Shown here in pieces: positions 34,236 through 46,285 of a stretch of 64,000 nt of DNA. The first letter of the stretch is position 1, and each line of letters begins with the position of its first letter. The DNA comes from Paraphaeosphaeria minitans (taxonomy: Eukaryota; Ascomycota; Dothideomycetes; Pleosporales; Didymosphaeriaceae), in assembly GCA_015832175.1 (NCBI GenBank), contig WJXW01000011.1, positions 1,550,001 through 1,614,000 on the forward strand, written 5' to 3'. The notes beneath the pieces are model-generated. The model saw nothing but the letters and a program-made list of their open reading frames with translations. It was not told the DNA's origin and did not search any database. The position numbers were made by a program, and so were the translations under genes.

Positions 34236-34335
34236 GGCGGGTGTGACGGATCCAGAGAGTGTCGTGGAAATCGTCTGTGTTTAACTCGGCGGGTGTGACG
34301 GATCCAAAGAGTGTCGTCTGTGTTCAACTCGGCAG
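34236..34335. repeat. Imperfect direct repeats around cgggtgtgacggatcca
   Basis: The block cgggtgtgacggatcca starts at 34238 and again at 34290, each followed by agagtgtcgt; ctgtgttyaactcggc also occurs twice (about 34275 and 34318). Confidence 0.75.
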
Positions 34336-34927
34336 GGGCTCCTGTGGGGTAGGCGGCTGCGTGCGTGTACGCAGCACCTGTAACGGGGGGTGACGTACGG
34401 GGTCAGGTAGGGGATGAGCGGTGGTTTGATGGGCGGCGATGGGTAGGTAGTCACAGGTAGCTACTCAATGGTAGGTAGCAGGCGTCAGACGATTAGACGT
34501 ATGCGTAGGTAGGCCCTTATCAGTCCACAACAGCAGCCCGCGCTCGCACATAAGAAGGCGCTCGTCTAGGTAGCAGCTGGCACTTCCCGCGGCGTGGACA
34601 GGGGATGCAGCGGCCCCCTTCTGCCATGCATTTGCGCTGAAGAGCTTGGAGGCGCCAAACCAATTCCGGCAGAAGGTCGCATGTGCGGCGGGGGCACGCT
34701 GGGCGCCACGGGTGGAGGTTTGTGAGATTGTTCACGTCTGGGACGAGCCGTTCGTGCCGGCTTGTCGTGGTGCGTGTTCTGGGAGACGAGCCCTGCCAAT
34801 ACGCGCGTCCGTGGTCTTGGGGCGTCTGCGATTGACGTAACCTTCCCTTTGGCGAGTCTTGTCTAGTAGCGTCTACTAAGAGGTGTCGCAGGCCAGAGCA
34901 GCCGCGTGTTCTGGTGACAATGCGTGC

Positions 34928-34978
34928 GTGTGGTGGTGGTGCTGATGGTGGTGGTGGTGGTGCTGATGGTGGTGGTCA
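34928..34978. repeat. GGT/GCTGAT trinucleotide-type repeat
   Basis: Two copies of a (ggt)n gctgat block in tandem. Confidence 0.8.
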
Positions 34979-35322
34979 TGCTCAGGTACTTTGGCCCCCG
35001 CCGTCCGGCCTTTGCTGTCGTTGATGATTGTCTCGCATGTCGCATGTCGCATGCCTTGTTGCCGGTCGCGTCCAAAGATCGTCGGTGCCAAGTATCGGAC
35101 AATGCAGTCGCGCCTTGGCGGGAGGGAAGGACGGCAACGTAGCCTGGGCGCGTCCGTCTGCCTCTTTTTGTTTCCCGCCAAGCGTCCAGGGAGGAAGCAG
35201 GGCGACGTCAGCGGGCTTGCAAAGCGTGTCTAATCAGAACCACAATAGGCGACACGGCGAACCCACTGCGGGGCCTGTACCTGGGTAGGTATCTGTGAAG
35301 ACGTGCCGAATCTACCTTGACT

Positions 35323-35530
35323 TCCCACCCTCCGTACGTATCTCTACGACGTGCCGAATCCACCTGGGTACCCATCCGTAAGACCTGCCCAATCTACCTT
35401 CATAGGTATTCAGATGCACTGCCGTATCTACGAAACCTTCATTCCCACCCTCCGTACGTATCTCTACGACGTGCCGAATCCACCTCCGTAGCCATCCGGT
35501 AGACGTGCCGAATCCACCCCGTCTGGCGGC
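35323..35530. repeat. Two-copy direct repeat, 130-bp offset
   Basis: An identical ~40-bp core begins with cccaccctccgtacgtatct at 35324 and at 35454 and runs on into cgacgtgccgaatccacc. Further degenerate copies of gtgccgaatcyacc occur at 35302, 35350, 35471 and 35504. Confidence 0.8.
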
Positions 35531-35679
35531 AACTCCATCGGGTTCGCCCGAAATAGCATCCATTGGACACGTCTCCGGATTGCCGGCACTGCGCCGAAAG
35601 GAAGGGAGCTGTGCCACACATGCTGCCACAGTGGCGCTCCGTCCATTCACTGCCGAGCCGAGCCGCGCCGTCCTGCCTG

Positions 35680-35742
35680 CCTGCCTGCCTACTGCCTGCC
35701 TGCCTACTGCCTGCCTGCCTACTGCCTGCCTGCCTACTGCTG
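35680..35742. repeat. 15-bp minisatellite (actgcctgcctgcct)
   Basis: About four tandem units plus a partial one; creates artefactual CLPA-type ORFs on both strands. Confidence 0.9.
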
Positions 35743-36245
35743 CCTTTCCGAGCGTAATGCGACACCGTCAGCCATTGGCCAACCCGTCCAATGCCACGCC
35801 CACGTCTTGTCGCTGCCTCCGCGCATCGCCGTCGCCGTCGCCTAGTGATAGCTTAGATAAGCCGTCGTCTCTCCGTACAATGATTTGAGCCGTAGTCTCT
35901 AGCTAGGTACTGTAGTAGGTAGACTACCTACTTTCTTGGTCCGGCTGATAAATCGTGATGACTCGTCATGATTCATTAGCAAAAGCACCCCTTCACCTTT
36001 GACCACTGTGCGCTTCACCTTTGAAATGTGCGCTTCGAATCAGGCTCGAGACCAGTACGTATTGTCCATGGTCTATCGAACCCACCCTGTCCCGACGGCC
36101 CCGCTCGCTACCTACTAGTACATACATACCCATAGACCAGATACCGCACAGCAACTTTTGCCACGGTTCCAACGTCTATCCTTGAACGCTCACGTTACCC
36201 AACCAAATGCCTGCTGCGCCTGCACGAATAAAGAAGAAGGGTTGG

Positions 36246-37778
<1,533 letters not shown>

Positions 37779-38191
37779 GGCAGTGGTGGGATGACGGAGC
37801 GGCGCAATGCGGCAGAATGAGCTTCAAGACACGACAATCGACCAGGCGAGAGCTCACAGCGAAACTTCGGGATAGAGCTTGCTGCACGGATCATGCGCCG
37901 TCTCTCATGGTTAAGCCTATCATGGCTCACTAGTGCACAGTCTAAGCCTCTTATGGCGACCATGATGCAGTAGCGCCGACGCGGCTGGGACAGTATAAAA
38001 ACAACGGCCCCTCAGTTGTTCTTGCCGCATTACGCTGCGCTCGGCTTCTGGATCTGTCAATCAACGCCCTGCTCCCGCCTTGTGCGCTGAGCAGAGCGCA
38101 CTGAAGCGGCAGAGGCGCGTTGTCTCTCACATCTGAACTTTGGCAGCAGACACCACGGACGCATATGCCGTATCCAATGCGGCACCGCGAC
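37779..38191. promoter_or_regulatory. Divergent promoter of RVB2 and the coiled-coil gene
   Basis: 413 bp between head-to-head starts. No defined site can be named from sequence alone. Confidence 0.5.
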
Positions 38192-41100
38192 ATGTCAGTC
38201 ACGAACAATGCCAACGGTGGTCCCAACCGCCCTGTTCCTGCAAGTCCTAGCATTAGGTATGTTTCTCTGTTTATTCACAGAAAGCCCAGAATTTTATGCC
38301 GCCTGTACGCCACCCGAAACAGCAACAGCTGTTCACAGACCTTGTCCGACACCATGCCGGAAATCAAATCGACCGCAGTATAAAGCTTTTGATTAGTGAG
38401 AGAGGCAGGCATGAACACATCATATTTCTCGTCTGCTGCAAATCTACCTCATCCCACTAACTAATCAAAGCGGCGGCCCGGGAGACAACTCCCGTTACCC
38501 CCCATCTGCTGGTGACAAACGACCCGCAGGTTCCCCCATCTTGAACGCTGAAAAGCGGGCGCGTACCAATGAAACAGCAGAACAGAGCAGGGTATGATCC
38601 GATACACCAAAACAGCAGAGTTGGTTTTTAACGATTAGCGCGTAGTCGAACGCAGCCAGTTCAGCGACCTCCAGGAAGAACTCGATAACTGCGACCGTGG
38701 GGTCGATATCAGTGCGGCGACCATCGGCAATGTCTTCCGTGGGCGCCTCGCGAGATCCACGCAGGCAGGGGACTGGCCACGCAGGCTCAGCAAGCCCTAT
38801 GCCTTCCGCGTCACCGCTTTCAATGGCTAACGGGGATGCCGGTCGTCAAGGTAGCGGTAACACGACTCCAGTAAGTGGAGCACCACCTGCTCCATCGATG
38901 GTGCCGCAAAAGCGGGTTCCCGCGGTCGGAGGCGGACGCGGGGTAGCTTCTATCCGCCAGACTATTATGAAAAAAAAAATCGCTCCTGGCGTTGGTTCGG
39001 AGAATGTGGCGCTGGTCTCTATTCGGGCAAAACATATCGACCTACAGAACAAGTTGAAAATTGCAGCTGAACATATAGAGGCAGTGCAAACTGAGCAGAG
39101 GAAAGCCACTGTGCAACGTGAGCAGGTGGAACAGGATTTGAGAGCACAACTCAGCCACCTGGAACAGAAGCAAGGAAAAGCTACTCCGCAGCAAGAACAG
39201 GCGGAATCGGATCCACGTCTGAACGCGAAGCTAAACCAGTTGCAAAAAGATCTGGACACCGAGAAGAGACAGAGGCTGAAAATTGAACAGCGTCTAGAAG
39301 AGCTTGAGGAGAAGCATCGGGCCACGCAGAACGCACCGGCTGATCCAAATTTGTTGAAGCAGGTGAATGAACTTATTTCAAAGATGAAGCTATTGGAGGC
39401 TCAACCTAAGCCAAACGCCCGCGCCATGCAGGCAGGACAGCAGGAGTCCACCAAGATTCAATCTCAAATGGACAATCGTGTGAAGAAGTCAGCCCAGTCG
39501 GATATCCAGGGTTATGGTGGTAGGATTACTGAGCTGGAAAAGAAATCCGCTGCGGTCTTTGAAAACGAAGGATACCTCAGGGAGCGGATCGATCGAATCG
39601 ACCAGGAGATCAAACCTATCAAGTCGCGGCTCGATGAGTTGGACACTGGAAATACGTCCATCACGTCTCGCCTTGATGCCTTTGATCCTGACAAAAGCAA
39701 AGATGGTCTTCACAAGGTTATAGAGAAGCAAAGCTCCATGACACAGGCACTCAAAACCGATCTTGACCAGCTTAAGGACGAGGTGAAGATCATGAACGGA
39801 AGCAATAATGATCATTTCAAAACGCTTGAAAATAACATGAAGGCCGCGACGAAAGATGTTCGAGGAGAGCCTGTTGCGAGCATCAAGGCCCTTAGCGAGG
39901 ACTTGAAAGCTTTGCAGGATGCCAATCTAGTCCAGAAAGTTTCCGATCTTGAATCAGGTTTAAATGTCCAGAGGGAAAGCAGTACGAAACAGTTCCAGAA
40001 AGTTGAAGGCGACCTGTCGAAGAAATCGACCATAAGCCAATATCAGTCTGTTCGATCTGTTCACATAGTAAACATAAACTGACATGTCACAGATCGTTGA
40101 AGAAGCAGCTGGAGACCGTTTCCGAGCCAATCAAATCATACTTAGATAAGCGCGTCGAGCAGCAAATGCCCTTACACATCAATCCCATAAAGACCGCTTT
40201 AGAAGGAGATATTGTCAAATTTACAGATATTATCAAGCGGGATATAAGGGAAGACATGGCAAAAATTCGTCAAGAGGTGGAACAAAACAAATCCACCTTG
40301 AACGAAATGGACTCGCCCACTTCTGCTTTGATGAAGCAACTGCGAAAGGACATCGCATCAAATGTAACTGCAGTGGAAGGGTTGCGATCCGAAATCTCGG
40401 ACTTGGACACATCATCCACTATCTCTGGCATAGAAGTCAACTTCGGGCGGGTGACGTCCGAGCACTCTCGTGACATTACGCGTTTGCGACAGGATTTGGA
40501 TCGATTGCGAACTCTCCCTGGTCCTTCTGTGAATCAGGATTTCGCGACAATGAAGAGGCTTGATCGAATTGAGGACCAACTTCTTAAGGTCGACGCGACA
40601 GCAAAGACGGCCGTGAAGGACGCGGAACATGCTGTTAAATTCACTGCAACCGAAATTTGCGCTGGCATAGACACATTATCTTCTCAAGTCGAAGCTCTAG
40701 AGGAGACTGTGAAGGTGCTCGAAGGCGAAGTCAAATCACTCCACGAGCAGTCCTCTTCCCACGCTGATCGTACAGGATCAGCTCTTGCGTCTCTTTCCTC
40801 ACTATCCAGAGACGACGAGAGTACGACGATCGCGCGTATTGATACGCACGCCGAAAATTCAGCGGTAGAGCACCGGCTCGAGCAACTGGATCTCATGTTG
40901 AAGAGTTTGACTTCTCGGTACGACAACATCACAACCGATTACCTACATCAGAGCATGTTGCAATGGTTTCACCAATACTATCCAAATGCGCCAAATGTTT
41001 TTGGAGAGTTGGGCCAACTCCAGGCGCAACTGAGAAAGATTGATGGCACCATCGCATTGTTGACAACGAACCCTGATACTGTTCCAAAACTGGCCAGCCT

Positions 41101-41888
41101 CGCACTCGATTACGACGGTATTCAGCAGCTCCTTCATGAAAGGAATACACTAGGAAATCCAGCTACGTCGGAAGAGCTCAACAGCCTCCGGAACGAGATG
41201 GATACTGAAGGGCAGATACGGATCACTGAACTCAGAGCTATCCAGGCCGCGGTAGCTGCTGATCGAAAGGAGCTAGCCGGTGGTCTTACTTCCACCCAGA
41301 CTGCCTTGACCGCATATCGATCCCAGGTCGATCGCTTGGAAGAGGCATATGGAAACGTGTATTGCAAGGTTGACAACGTGACTGCTAAGGTTGACGACTG
41401 GGAGACTAAACTTGACGAAGCCGACAAGACGAGGGAGCTCTTAGCCAACTCAGTCCTCACACTGAACGATCAGAGTGCAAGCTTGGCCAAACGTATGTTG
41501 ACGGTCGAGTCCACGACTGGGGAGCAAGGGCAGATTCTAGTAACTCACCAGGAGTCCATTGGTGAGTATCCCATTCCATGCTCCACATGCACATGCTGAT
41601 CAGAATTCTGCGTAGATGATGCGAAATCCACCCTTCAGCAGCACGGACGAGTCCAGGAGACGCACCAGGAGCTCATTGGTACGTGTCATGATACTCAACA
41701 GTGGGAAAACCATGCTAACCATATCTCCCCGTGCAGATGCAATCAGTAGCAAAGTCGCAGTACTTCTAATCACTTGCTACGACCTCCAGACGTTCACCCT
41801 CATGATTAACGCGAACCTCAAAGGCGGCAGTTTCTCGAAACAGCACTTCAACTTCCAGTACCCGTTGGAGAAGCCTCCCAAGCCCTAG
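38192..41888 (+). CDS. Large coiled-coil protein, 1089 aa, function unknown
   Basis: Not recognised as a named family. Six exons: 38192-38256, 38471-38591, 38646-40045, 40093-41561, 41616-41678 and 41737-41888, all phases consistent. The frame of exon 3 has no early ATG, so the two upstream exons are needed; they encode a disordered start (MSVTNNANGGPNRPVPASPS, then GDKRPAGSPILNAEKRAR). Met at 38177 or further upstream is also possible. Residues ~1-150 are Ser/Pro/Gly-rich with basic clusters. From ~150 to almost the end the chain is heptad-rich coiled coil (IAAEHIEAVQTEQRKATVQ, LRAQLSHLEQKQGKA), with short breaks and a conserved-looking globular stretch near YLHQSMLQWFHQYYPNAPNVF. The tail LLITCYDLQTFTLMINANLK may be folded. 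A structural, cytoskeletal or spindle role is only a guess. Confidence 0.75.
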
Positions 41889-42859
41889 CCCTGAGACTAC
41901 GCTCATGCTCAATGGTATGATCGATGTTCGTTCTCGTAATTTTTCTGCCTGCTGGCCTTGCTGGCCATGCATGCGTCGACCTCTTTTTCTTTGTGGGACT
42001 GTTTCTCACGGCGTTTATGGATTCCTCCGGCTGGCGTGCAAAAGCATCACCTCCTCTTTCGGCAACAATGATACCCCTCGCTTCGGCCGGCCTGACTTAT
42101 CTCACCAGTTCAGACTTTTGTGTTTTAGTATCGAGCCAGGGCGGTGGGGGCTATTATCTTAGGCTGGCGTTTATGTCTCTTCACCACGATTGACGTTCTA
42201 GTAGTATTCGATTGGTAGGGCGGGATGCCGGCGTCGAGATGACGGATGTCGACGACTTTTCAACGATCTACACACGGATTGTCGGGCAGGAGTGCTTTTG
42301 TATCCTCTCAGGCGGCGAGTCTGTTTGGTCGTGTTATATGCGACATCTTTCCGAGGACCACATCTGCTAGCAAACATCTCTTTACATGTTTCAACCGTGT
42401 CTTTTTTTTTCTTTTTTCTTTAACCGCCGTGATGATTATTCGTATCCCACCGAACGCATGAACCGCAGTGACCCGGAATGAACGCGCCCGATTGTGGTTG
42501 CATGGCACCAAGAGTTCCCAGCGTCGTCGAAATAAGCATGCGCATAACGGGCCGCCAAGGTGCACCGTCTGCGGGGCAGGGCGGATCCTCGCCCCGCTGT
42601 AGGTACGTTGTTCCTCCCGGTCGAGCTTTCACTGCACAACTCTAGGTCGTCCACCTAGGTACACGCCAAAGCAGACGGCTCACCAAGCTACCAGCCACCC
42701 TTCGTCGCACCCTGGAAACGCACTCCACGCGCAACTCCCCACGCTACAGGGTCTAGGTACTCGCCGGCGTGGTCTCCGCTCTTCGTTACCTGGTACTTTT
42801 GTCTAAGATCGCACATCGCCAAACACCATCTACCTACCTACCTACCTCCAACAGACACA

Positions 42860-42900
<41 letters not shown>

Positions 42901-42906
42901 ATCAGC
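41889..42906. other. Intergenic, POP8 promoter, about 1 kb
   Basis: No gene recognised. Ends with CCTACCTA repeats (about 42830-42847) and the (CA)n tract directly before the POP8 start. Confidence 0.5.
42859..42898 (+). repeat. (CA)n microsatellite in the POP8 leader
   Basis: About 18 CA units end about 10 bases before the ATG at 42907, so the tract is almost certainly transcribed in the 5' UTR. Confidence 0.85.
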
Positions 42907-43431
42907 ATGCCACCCCTCCCACCCCCACACCACCCCCCGCCTCCTCCTCCAAACCCTCCGCGCCCCAAAAAATTCAAATCCCCATCGCCACACACGCGCC
43001 ACACGTCCACCCTCCGCACCCAACACGTCTACTTCCACCTCCGCCTCACCACCCAAACCCCTCCCTCGACATCAACCTCAACCTCGACATCCACCTCGAC
43101 CTCCACACCCCAAGATCTCGACCCCCTCACCATACGCAGCCTCCTCACGCCACCGCTGCAAACGTATCTCGGGCTCGCGGGCGCGGGGATGCCGGTTGAT
43201 ATTCTGAAGAGCGAGGGGCGGGACGTGTGGGTGCGGGTGCAGGGGGTGGATGCGCGGGGGTTTCAGGCGGGGGTGGCGGGGTGGGTTGGCGGTGTGGAGG
43301 GGGGTTTGGTTCCGGGGTTTGGGGAGGGGGCGAGGGTCAAGGTGAGCTGGCGGGTTGTGGGGAGGGTGGGGTGGTTGGGAGGGGGGGAGGGGGCGGATTT
43401 GTTTGGGGGAGGGGGAAAGTTGATGGGCTAG
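42907..43431 (+). CDS. pop8: RNase P/MRP subunit POP8-like protein
   Basis: Single-exon, 174 residues. POP8 is a small protein subunit of the RNase P and RNase MRP ribonucleoproteins that process tRNA and rRNA precursors. After a proline-rich leader (MPPLPPPHHPPPPPP) the conserved core begins HTSTLRTQHVYFHLRL, continues LDPLTIRSLLTPPLQTYLGL, GMPVDILKSEGRDVWVRV and ends in a glycine-rich WLGGGEGADLF tail. A Ser-Thr repeat (about residues 55-68), encoded by a tcgac/cctca-type repeat, interrupts the first strand region. The DILKxEGxxVWVRV strand is what leads me to POP8; length and layout fit. Alternative: another Pop5/Alba-like small RNP protein. Convergent with the WW gene. Confidence 0.7.
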   Translation: MPPLPPPHHPPPPPPNPPRPKKFKSPSPHTRHTSTLRTQHVYFHLRLTTQTPPSTSTSTSTSTSTSTPQDLDPLTIRSLLTPPLQTYLGLAGAGMPVDILKSEGRDVWVRVQGVDARGFQAGVAGWVGGVEGGLVPGFGEGARVKVSWRVVGRVGWLGGGEGADLFGGGGKLMG

Positions 43432-43876
43432 GGGGAAGTAGTGCTGGTTCTGGGGTTTTGGTGGGCTTGGGGGGAGAAGGAGGGGGGGGAGGGACTTGGG
43501 GTGCGTGGATGTGCATCCGGAGAAAAGGACGAGGTGGTTACATCCAGCGAGCGAGCGCACGCACGCGTCTACATGCATATCCCAACCTCCCTGTTTCCAA
43601 GCTCGACCACAGACGCACTCCCACAGGCACGCTGGCACATGGACCGGTTTACAGGACACCCCATGACTACTGGTACCAGCACAGCATCTCGGTGCACAAA
43701 GGGAAAGATTCTCATCTACCGTCGCGAGCCATTCGGAAAACCCGTGTTGCCTATCCGACAGACACGCGAACTCAGCACGCATGTACGCTACCATCAAGCC
43801 CATAAACTTGGACATCAGGCGATCCCCATTTTGTCCGTGAAACCCCACCGTCGCATGCCTCACCTCCCATGCCCAT
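43432..43876. other. Intergenic between convergent POP8 and WW-protein genes
   Basis: About 445 bp; G-rich at its left end. No gene; long frames here are read-through shadows. Confidence 0.5.
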
Positions 43877-45378
43877 CTACCACCCCGGCGGCGGCGGCTG
43901 ATGACCGCCCTGCCCCCCGTACCCGTGCTGCTGTTGCGGCGGCGGTGGATACTGCTGCGGCGCACCCCCATACTGATTATGCTGGTGCTGGTCGTAATTC
44001 TGCGGGCCGCCATACGGGGCATTGTGTCCGTACTGGCCCTGCGGCGCGCTGTGCTGCTGGGGCGGATACACGGTCCCGCCGTAGCCCGCCTGCTGCCCGT
44101 ACGAAGGCGCGCCGTGCTGCTGGCCTGGAGCTGCGCCGCCGTAGCCGCCGTAGGACGACTGCTGGTGCTGGCTTGGGGCAGGGGAGCCGTAGCTCTGGCT
44201 GGATGGAGGGTAGGCAGACTGGTGTTGTTGGGCGCCGTAGCCGGAGGACTGGTGCTGGCCGAAGCCGCCGGGCTGTTGGTGCGGGTCGTGCGCGCCGTAC
44301 TGGCCCGTGGGCGTCGAGGCGTGACTGTTGTGGGCGGACGTCGAGGTGTGGGAGCCGCCGGGCTGGTAGGAGGTGGGCGGGGCGCTACCGGCGTAGGTGC
44401 TGCCTGAAGAGGCGTTGTGGCTGTAGCCGTAGCCGCTGTCGGCAGGCTTGTTGTGCTACTTCGCATCAGACAGAGCCTCTTATAGCACGACAAGGAGACT
44501 TGTCGACTTACCGAAGCGCCGCCCAGCACGCCGCCGAGCAGACCACTGAGACCGCCACCGCTCGAGCTCGAATGGTTGGACTGTCCAGACTGACTGCTGC
44601 CATGGTTCTGCTTTCCTCCGCCAAGCAGACCGCTTGTCAACTGGCCGACGAGACCACTTGATCCGCCGCCGTGTCCGTTGCTGCTGCTGCTGCTGTTGCC
44701 GCCGTGTGATTGCTTCCCTCCACCCAGCAACCCGCTCGCCAGCTGACCGACCAAGTTGTTAGACCCGCCTCCCTGGCCGCTGTTCTGCTTGTTGCCGCCC
44801 ATCAGTGCGTTCATAGCGAAGCCCTGGGCACTGTCAGTGAGACGCCTCGCGGTCGCATATCGCCAGACGCACCCCGAGGCCGCCGGCGCGGTCGCCCGTC
44901 GGGCCGTCCATGGCTCTCGTGCCGTCGCCGAGATCCGGGCCCTGCGACCCATCGGCGGGCTTATGATAGGGGTTTGTGTTCTGGGCGGGGGTGCTGTGGT
45001 TGGAGCCGCCGATGGGGGCTTCGCTAGTGGGGAGGTCCCATTGCGAGACGCCCGTGCTAATCTGCACGTCTAGGAAGTGTCAGTCCAGGGTGAACATGGT
45101 GCATGGGGGCGATGGATGCCGAAGAGGAGTGTTGAAGTGTTTACGCACAGTAGTACTTCCGCGAGCTGTGGACTTGTGTCAGACGTCGTGCGATGGCGGG
45201 GTACGTTGGGCGTGGTGGGGCAGCAACGACAACGAATGCCTCGGGCGCGCGGTGCCAGAGGAGAAACTCACGTATTGTCCCATTGAGCAATCCAGCCCGA
45301 GGGCAGCTTGGGGAGGGCGGCGTCGGTTGGGCCAGAGTCGGGCGAGACGGGCGGCCGGGGAGGTGTGGGCGCAGACAT
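43877..45378 (-). CDS. WW-domain protein with Gly/Gln/Tyr-rich tail, 403 aa, contains a 17-nt exon
   Basis: Five exons: 45378-45272, 45165-45149 (17 nt), 45069-44873, 44823-44512 and 44455-43877; introns 106, 79, 49 and 56 bp. The tiny second exon supplies SRKYYY of the WW domain, which reads LPSGWIAQWDNTSRKYYYVQ, then STGVSQWDLP; skipping it destroys the domain. WW domains bind Pro-rich ligands. Residues ~115-220 carry repeated GLVGQLxSGLLGGGKQ-type blocks, and the C-terminal half is low complexity in Gly, Gln, His, Ser and Tyr (YGGYGGAAPGQQHG). Such composition can drive condensation; function unknown. A Met two codons upstream (45384) is an alternative start. Uncharacterised WW proteins of this layout are common in ascomycetes. 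Confidence 0.82.
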
Positions 45379-46285
45379 TGGCATCCAGGCGGAGGCAATC
45401 GAGCGTGGCGTGCGATGCGAGGCTGGAACTGCAAGGAGCGAAAGTAGGGGGCAAGACGATGAGAGCGCAAGATAGATAGCAAGGCAGCAAAGCCGCGAGG
45501 AGCGCTTATAATGGGGATGAACGGCGGGCCGCTGGCTGAGTGTGGTCGATGCAATGTCCTGACTTGCTGAAGGCGACGTTGAATGTCTCGTCACGCCTGT
45601 GGCGCAGTCGTGGCGCCGTCGCTCTCAGGTCGCCATGGGCGCTGGAAAAAAAAGAAAAAAAGAAAAACAAAACAAAAAGAAAAAGAAAAAGAAAATGAAA
45701 ATGAAAAAAAGATAACCAAAAAAGGCCAGTGAGTGTGGTCGATGCGATGTCCTGACTTGCTGAAGGCGACGTTGAATGTCTCGTCACGCCTGTGGCGCAG
45801 TCGTGGCGCCGTCGCTCTCAGGCTGCCATGGGAGCTGAAAAAAAAGGCCAGGGCGTGCGACATGTCACTATAATCCTCCTCGTGTCTTTAACTGCGTCTC
45901 TGGTCTGGAGAGTGTCACTTGTGCCGCCGACGTGCAGTGTTTAGGGCGCTGCAGTGGCCACGGCACGAGGGGGTGAACATGTCAGGAACCGAGGCTCCAC
46001 AGTGCGTAGGTACCTGCACACCTCCCTAGCTACCTGCATACAGTAGACTAGACTACTGTGTAGATAGCTATCGGCGCAAATGAAGGTCCTCATTCCACGT
46101 CAACCCTCCCAAAACCACCTTTGTCTCTCCGTGAACCCTGGTGGCTCCGTCTCGTCTCCTTGGTGATGCTATGCGTCACGACTAGCTCTAGTCTCCCAGT
46201 GCGTAGTCTCGGCCGCCCCGACTGCTCATCGAGTCCTCCCTCCGTGTTGCCTGCCATCCACACCACCTAGATTGCGCCGGACATC
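45379..46285. other. Intergenic with duplicated segment and purine tract
   Basis: About 900 bp, no gene. A ~106-bp segment occurs twice (45538-45643 and 45731-45838) around an A/G-rich tract (45644-45722); tacctgcat and gtaggtacc patches lie near 46010-46035. Confidence 0.6.
45538..45838. repeat. Near-identical ~106-bp direct repeats separated by A-rich tract
   Basis: Copies at 45538-45643 and 45731-45838 differ by only a few bases (gcaatg/gcgatg; ggtcgcc/ggctgcc; gggcgctg/ggagctg). Each copy runs into an A-rich stretch at its right end, the first into (gaaaaa)n, the second into eight A then ggccag. The copy plus A-rich tail arrangement could be a short retroposed unit, or just a tandem duplication. 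Confidence 0.8.

Larger units (their letters stand above)
34104..36245. other. Gene-free, repeat-rich interval of 2.1 kb
   Basis: No supportable gene. Contains partial repeats at 34236-34335, GGT-rich DNA at about 34928-34978, a two-copy 130-bp repeat at 35323-35530, a 15-bp minisatellite at 35680-35742, and taggtag/ctacctac patches at 34440-34515 and 35900-35935. Confidence 0.6.

Noticed and set aside
35317..35530. CRISPR-like array
   Set aside because: Repeats are irregular in spacing and sequence, in a eukaryotic genome; no array structure.
35660..35757. Short ORFs with CLPA repeats
   Set aside because: Created by the 15-bp minisatellite, which is open in several frames.
43441..44661. 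406-codon plus-strand ORF antisense to the WW gene
   Set aside because: Arg/Ala-rich translation of the complement of a Gly/Gln-rich coding region; no domain.
43078..44952. 624-codon minus-strand ORF across the WW gene and POP8
   Set aside because: It is a shadow frame: it runs through introns and exons of the WW protein in another frame and antisense to POP8, with Ala/Pro/Thr-rich noise.
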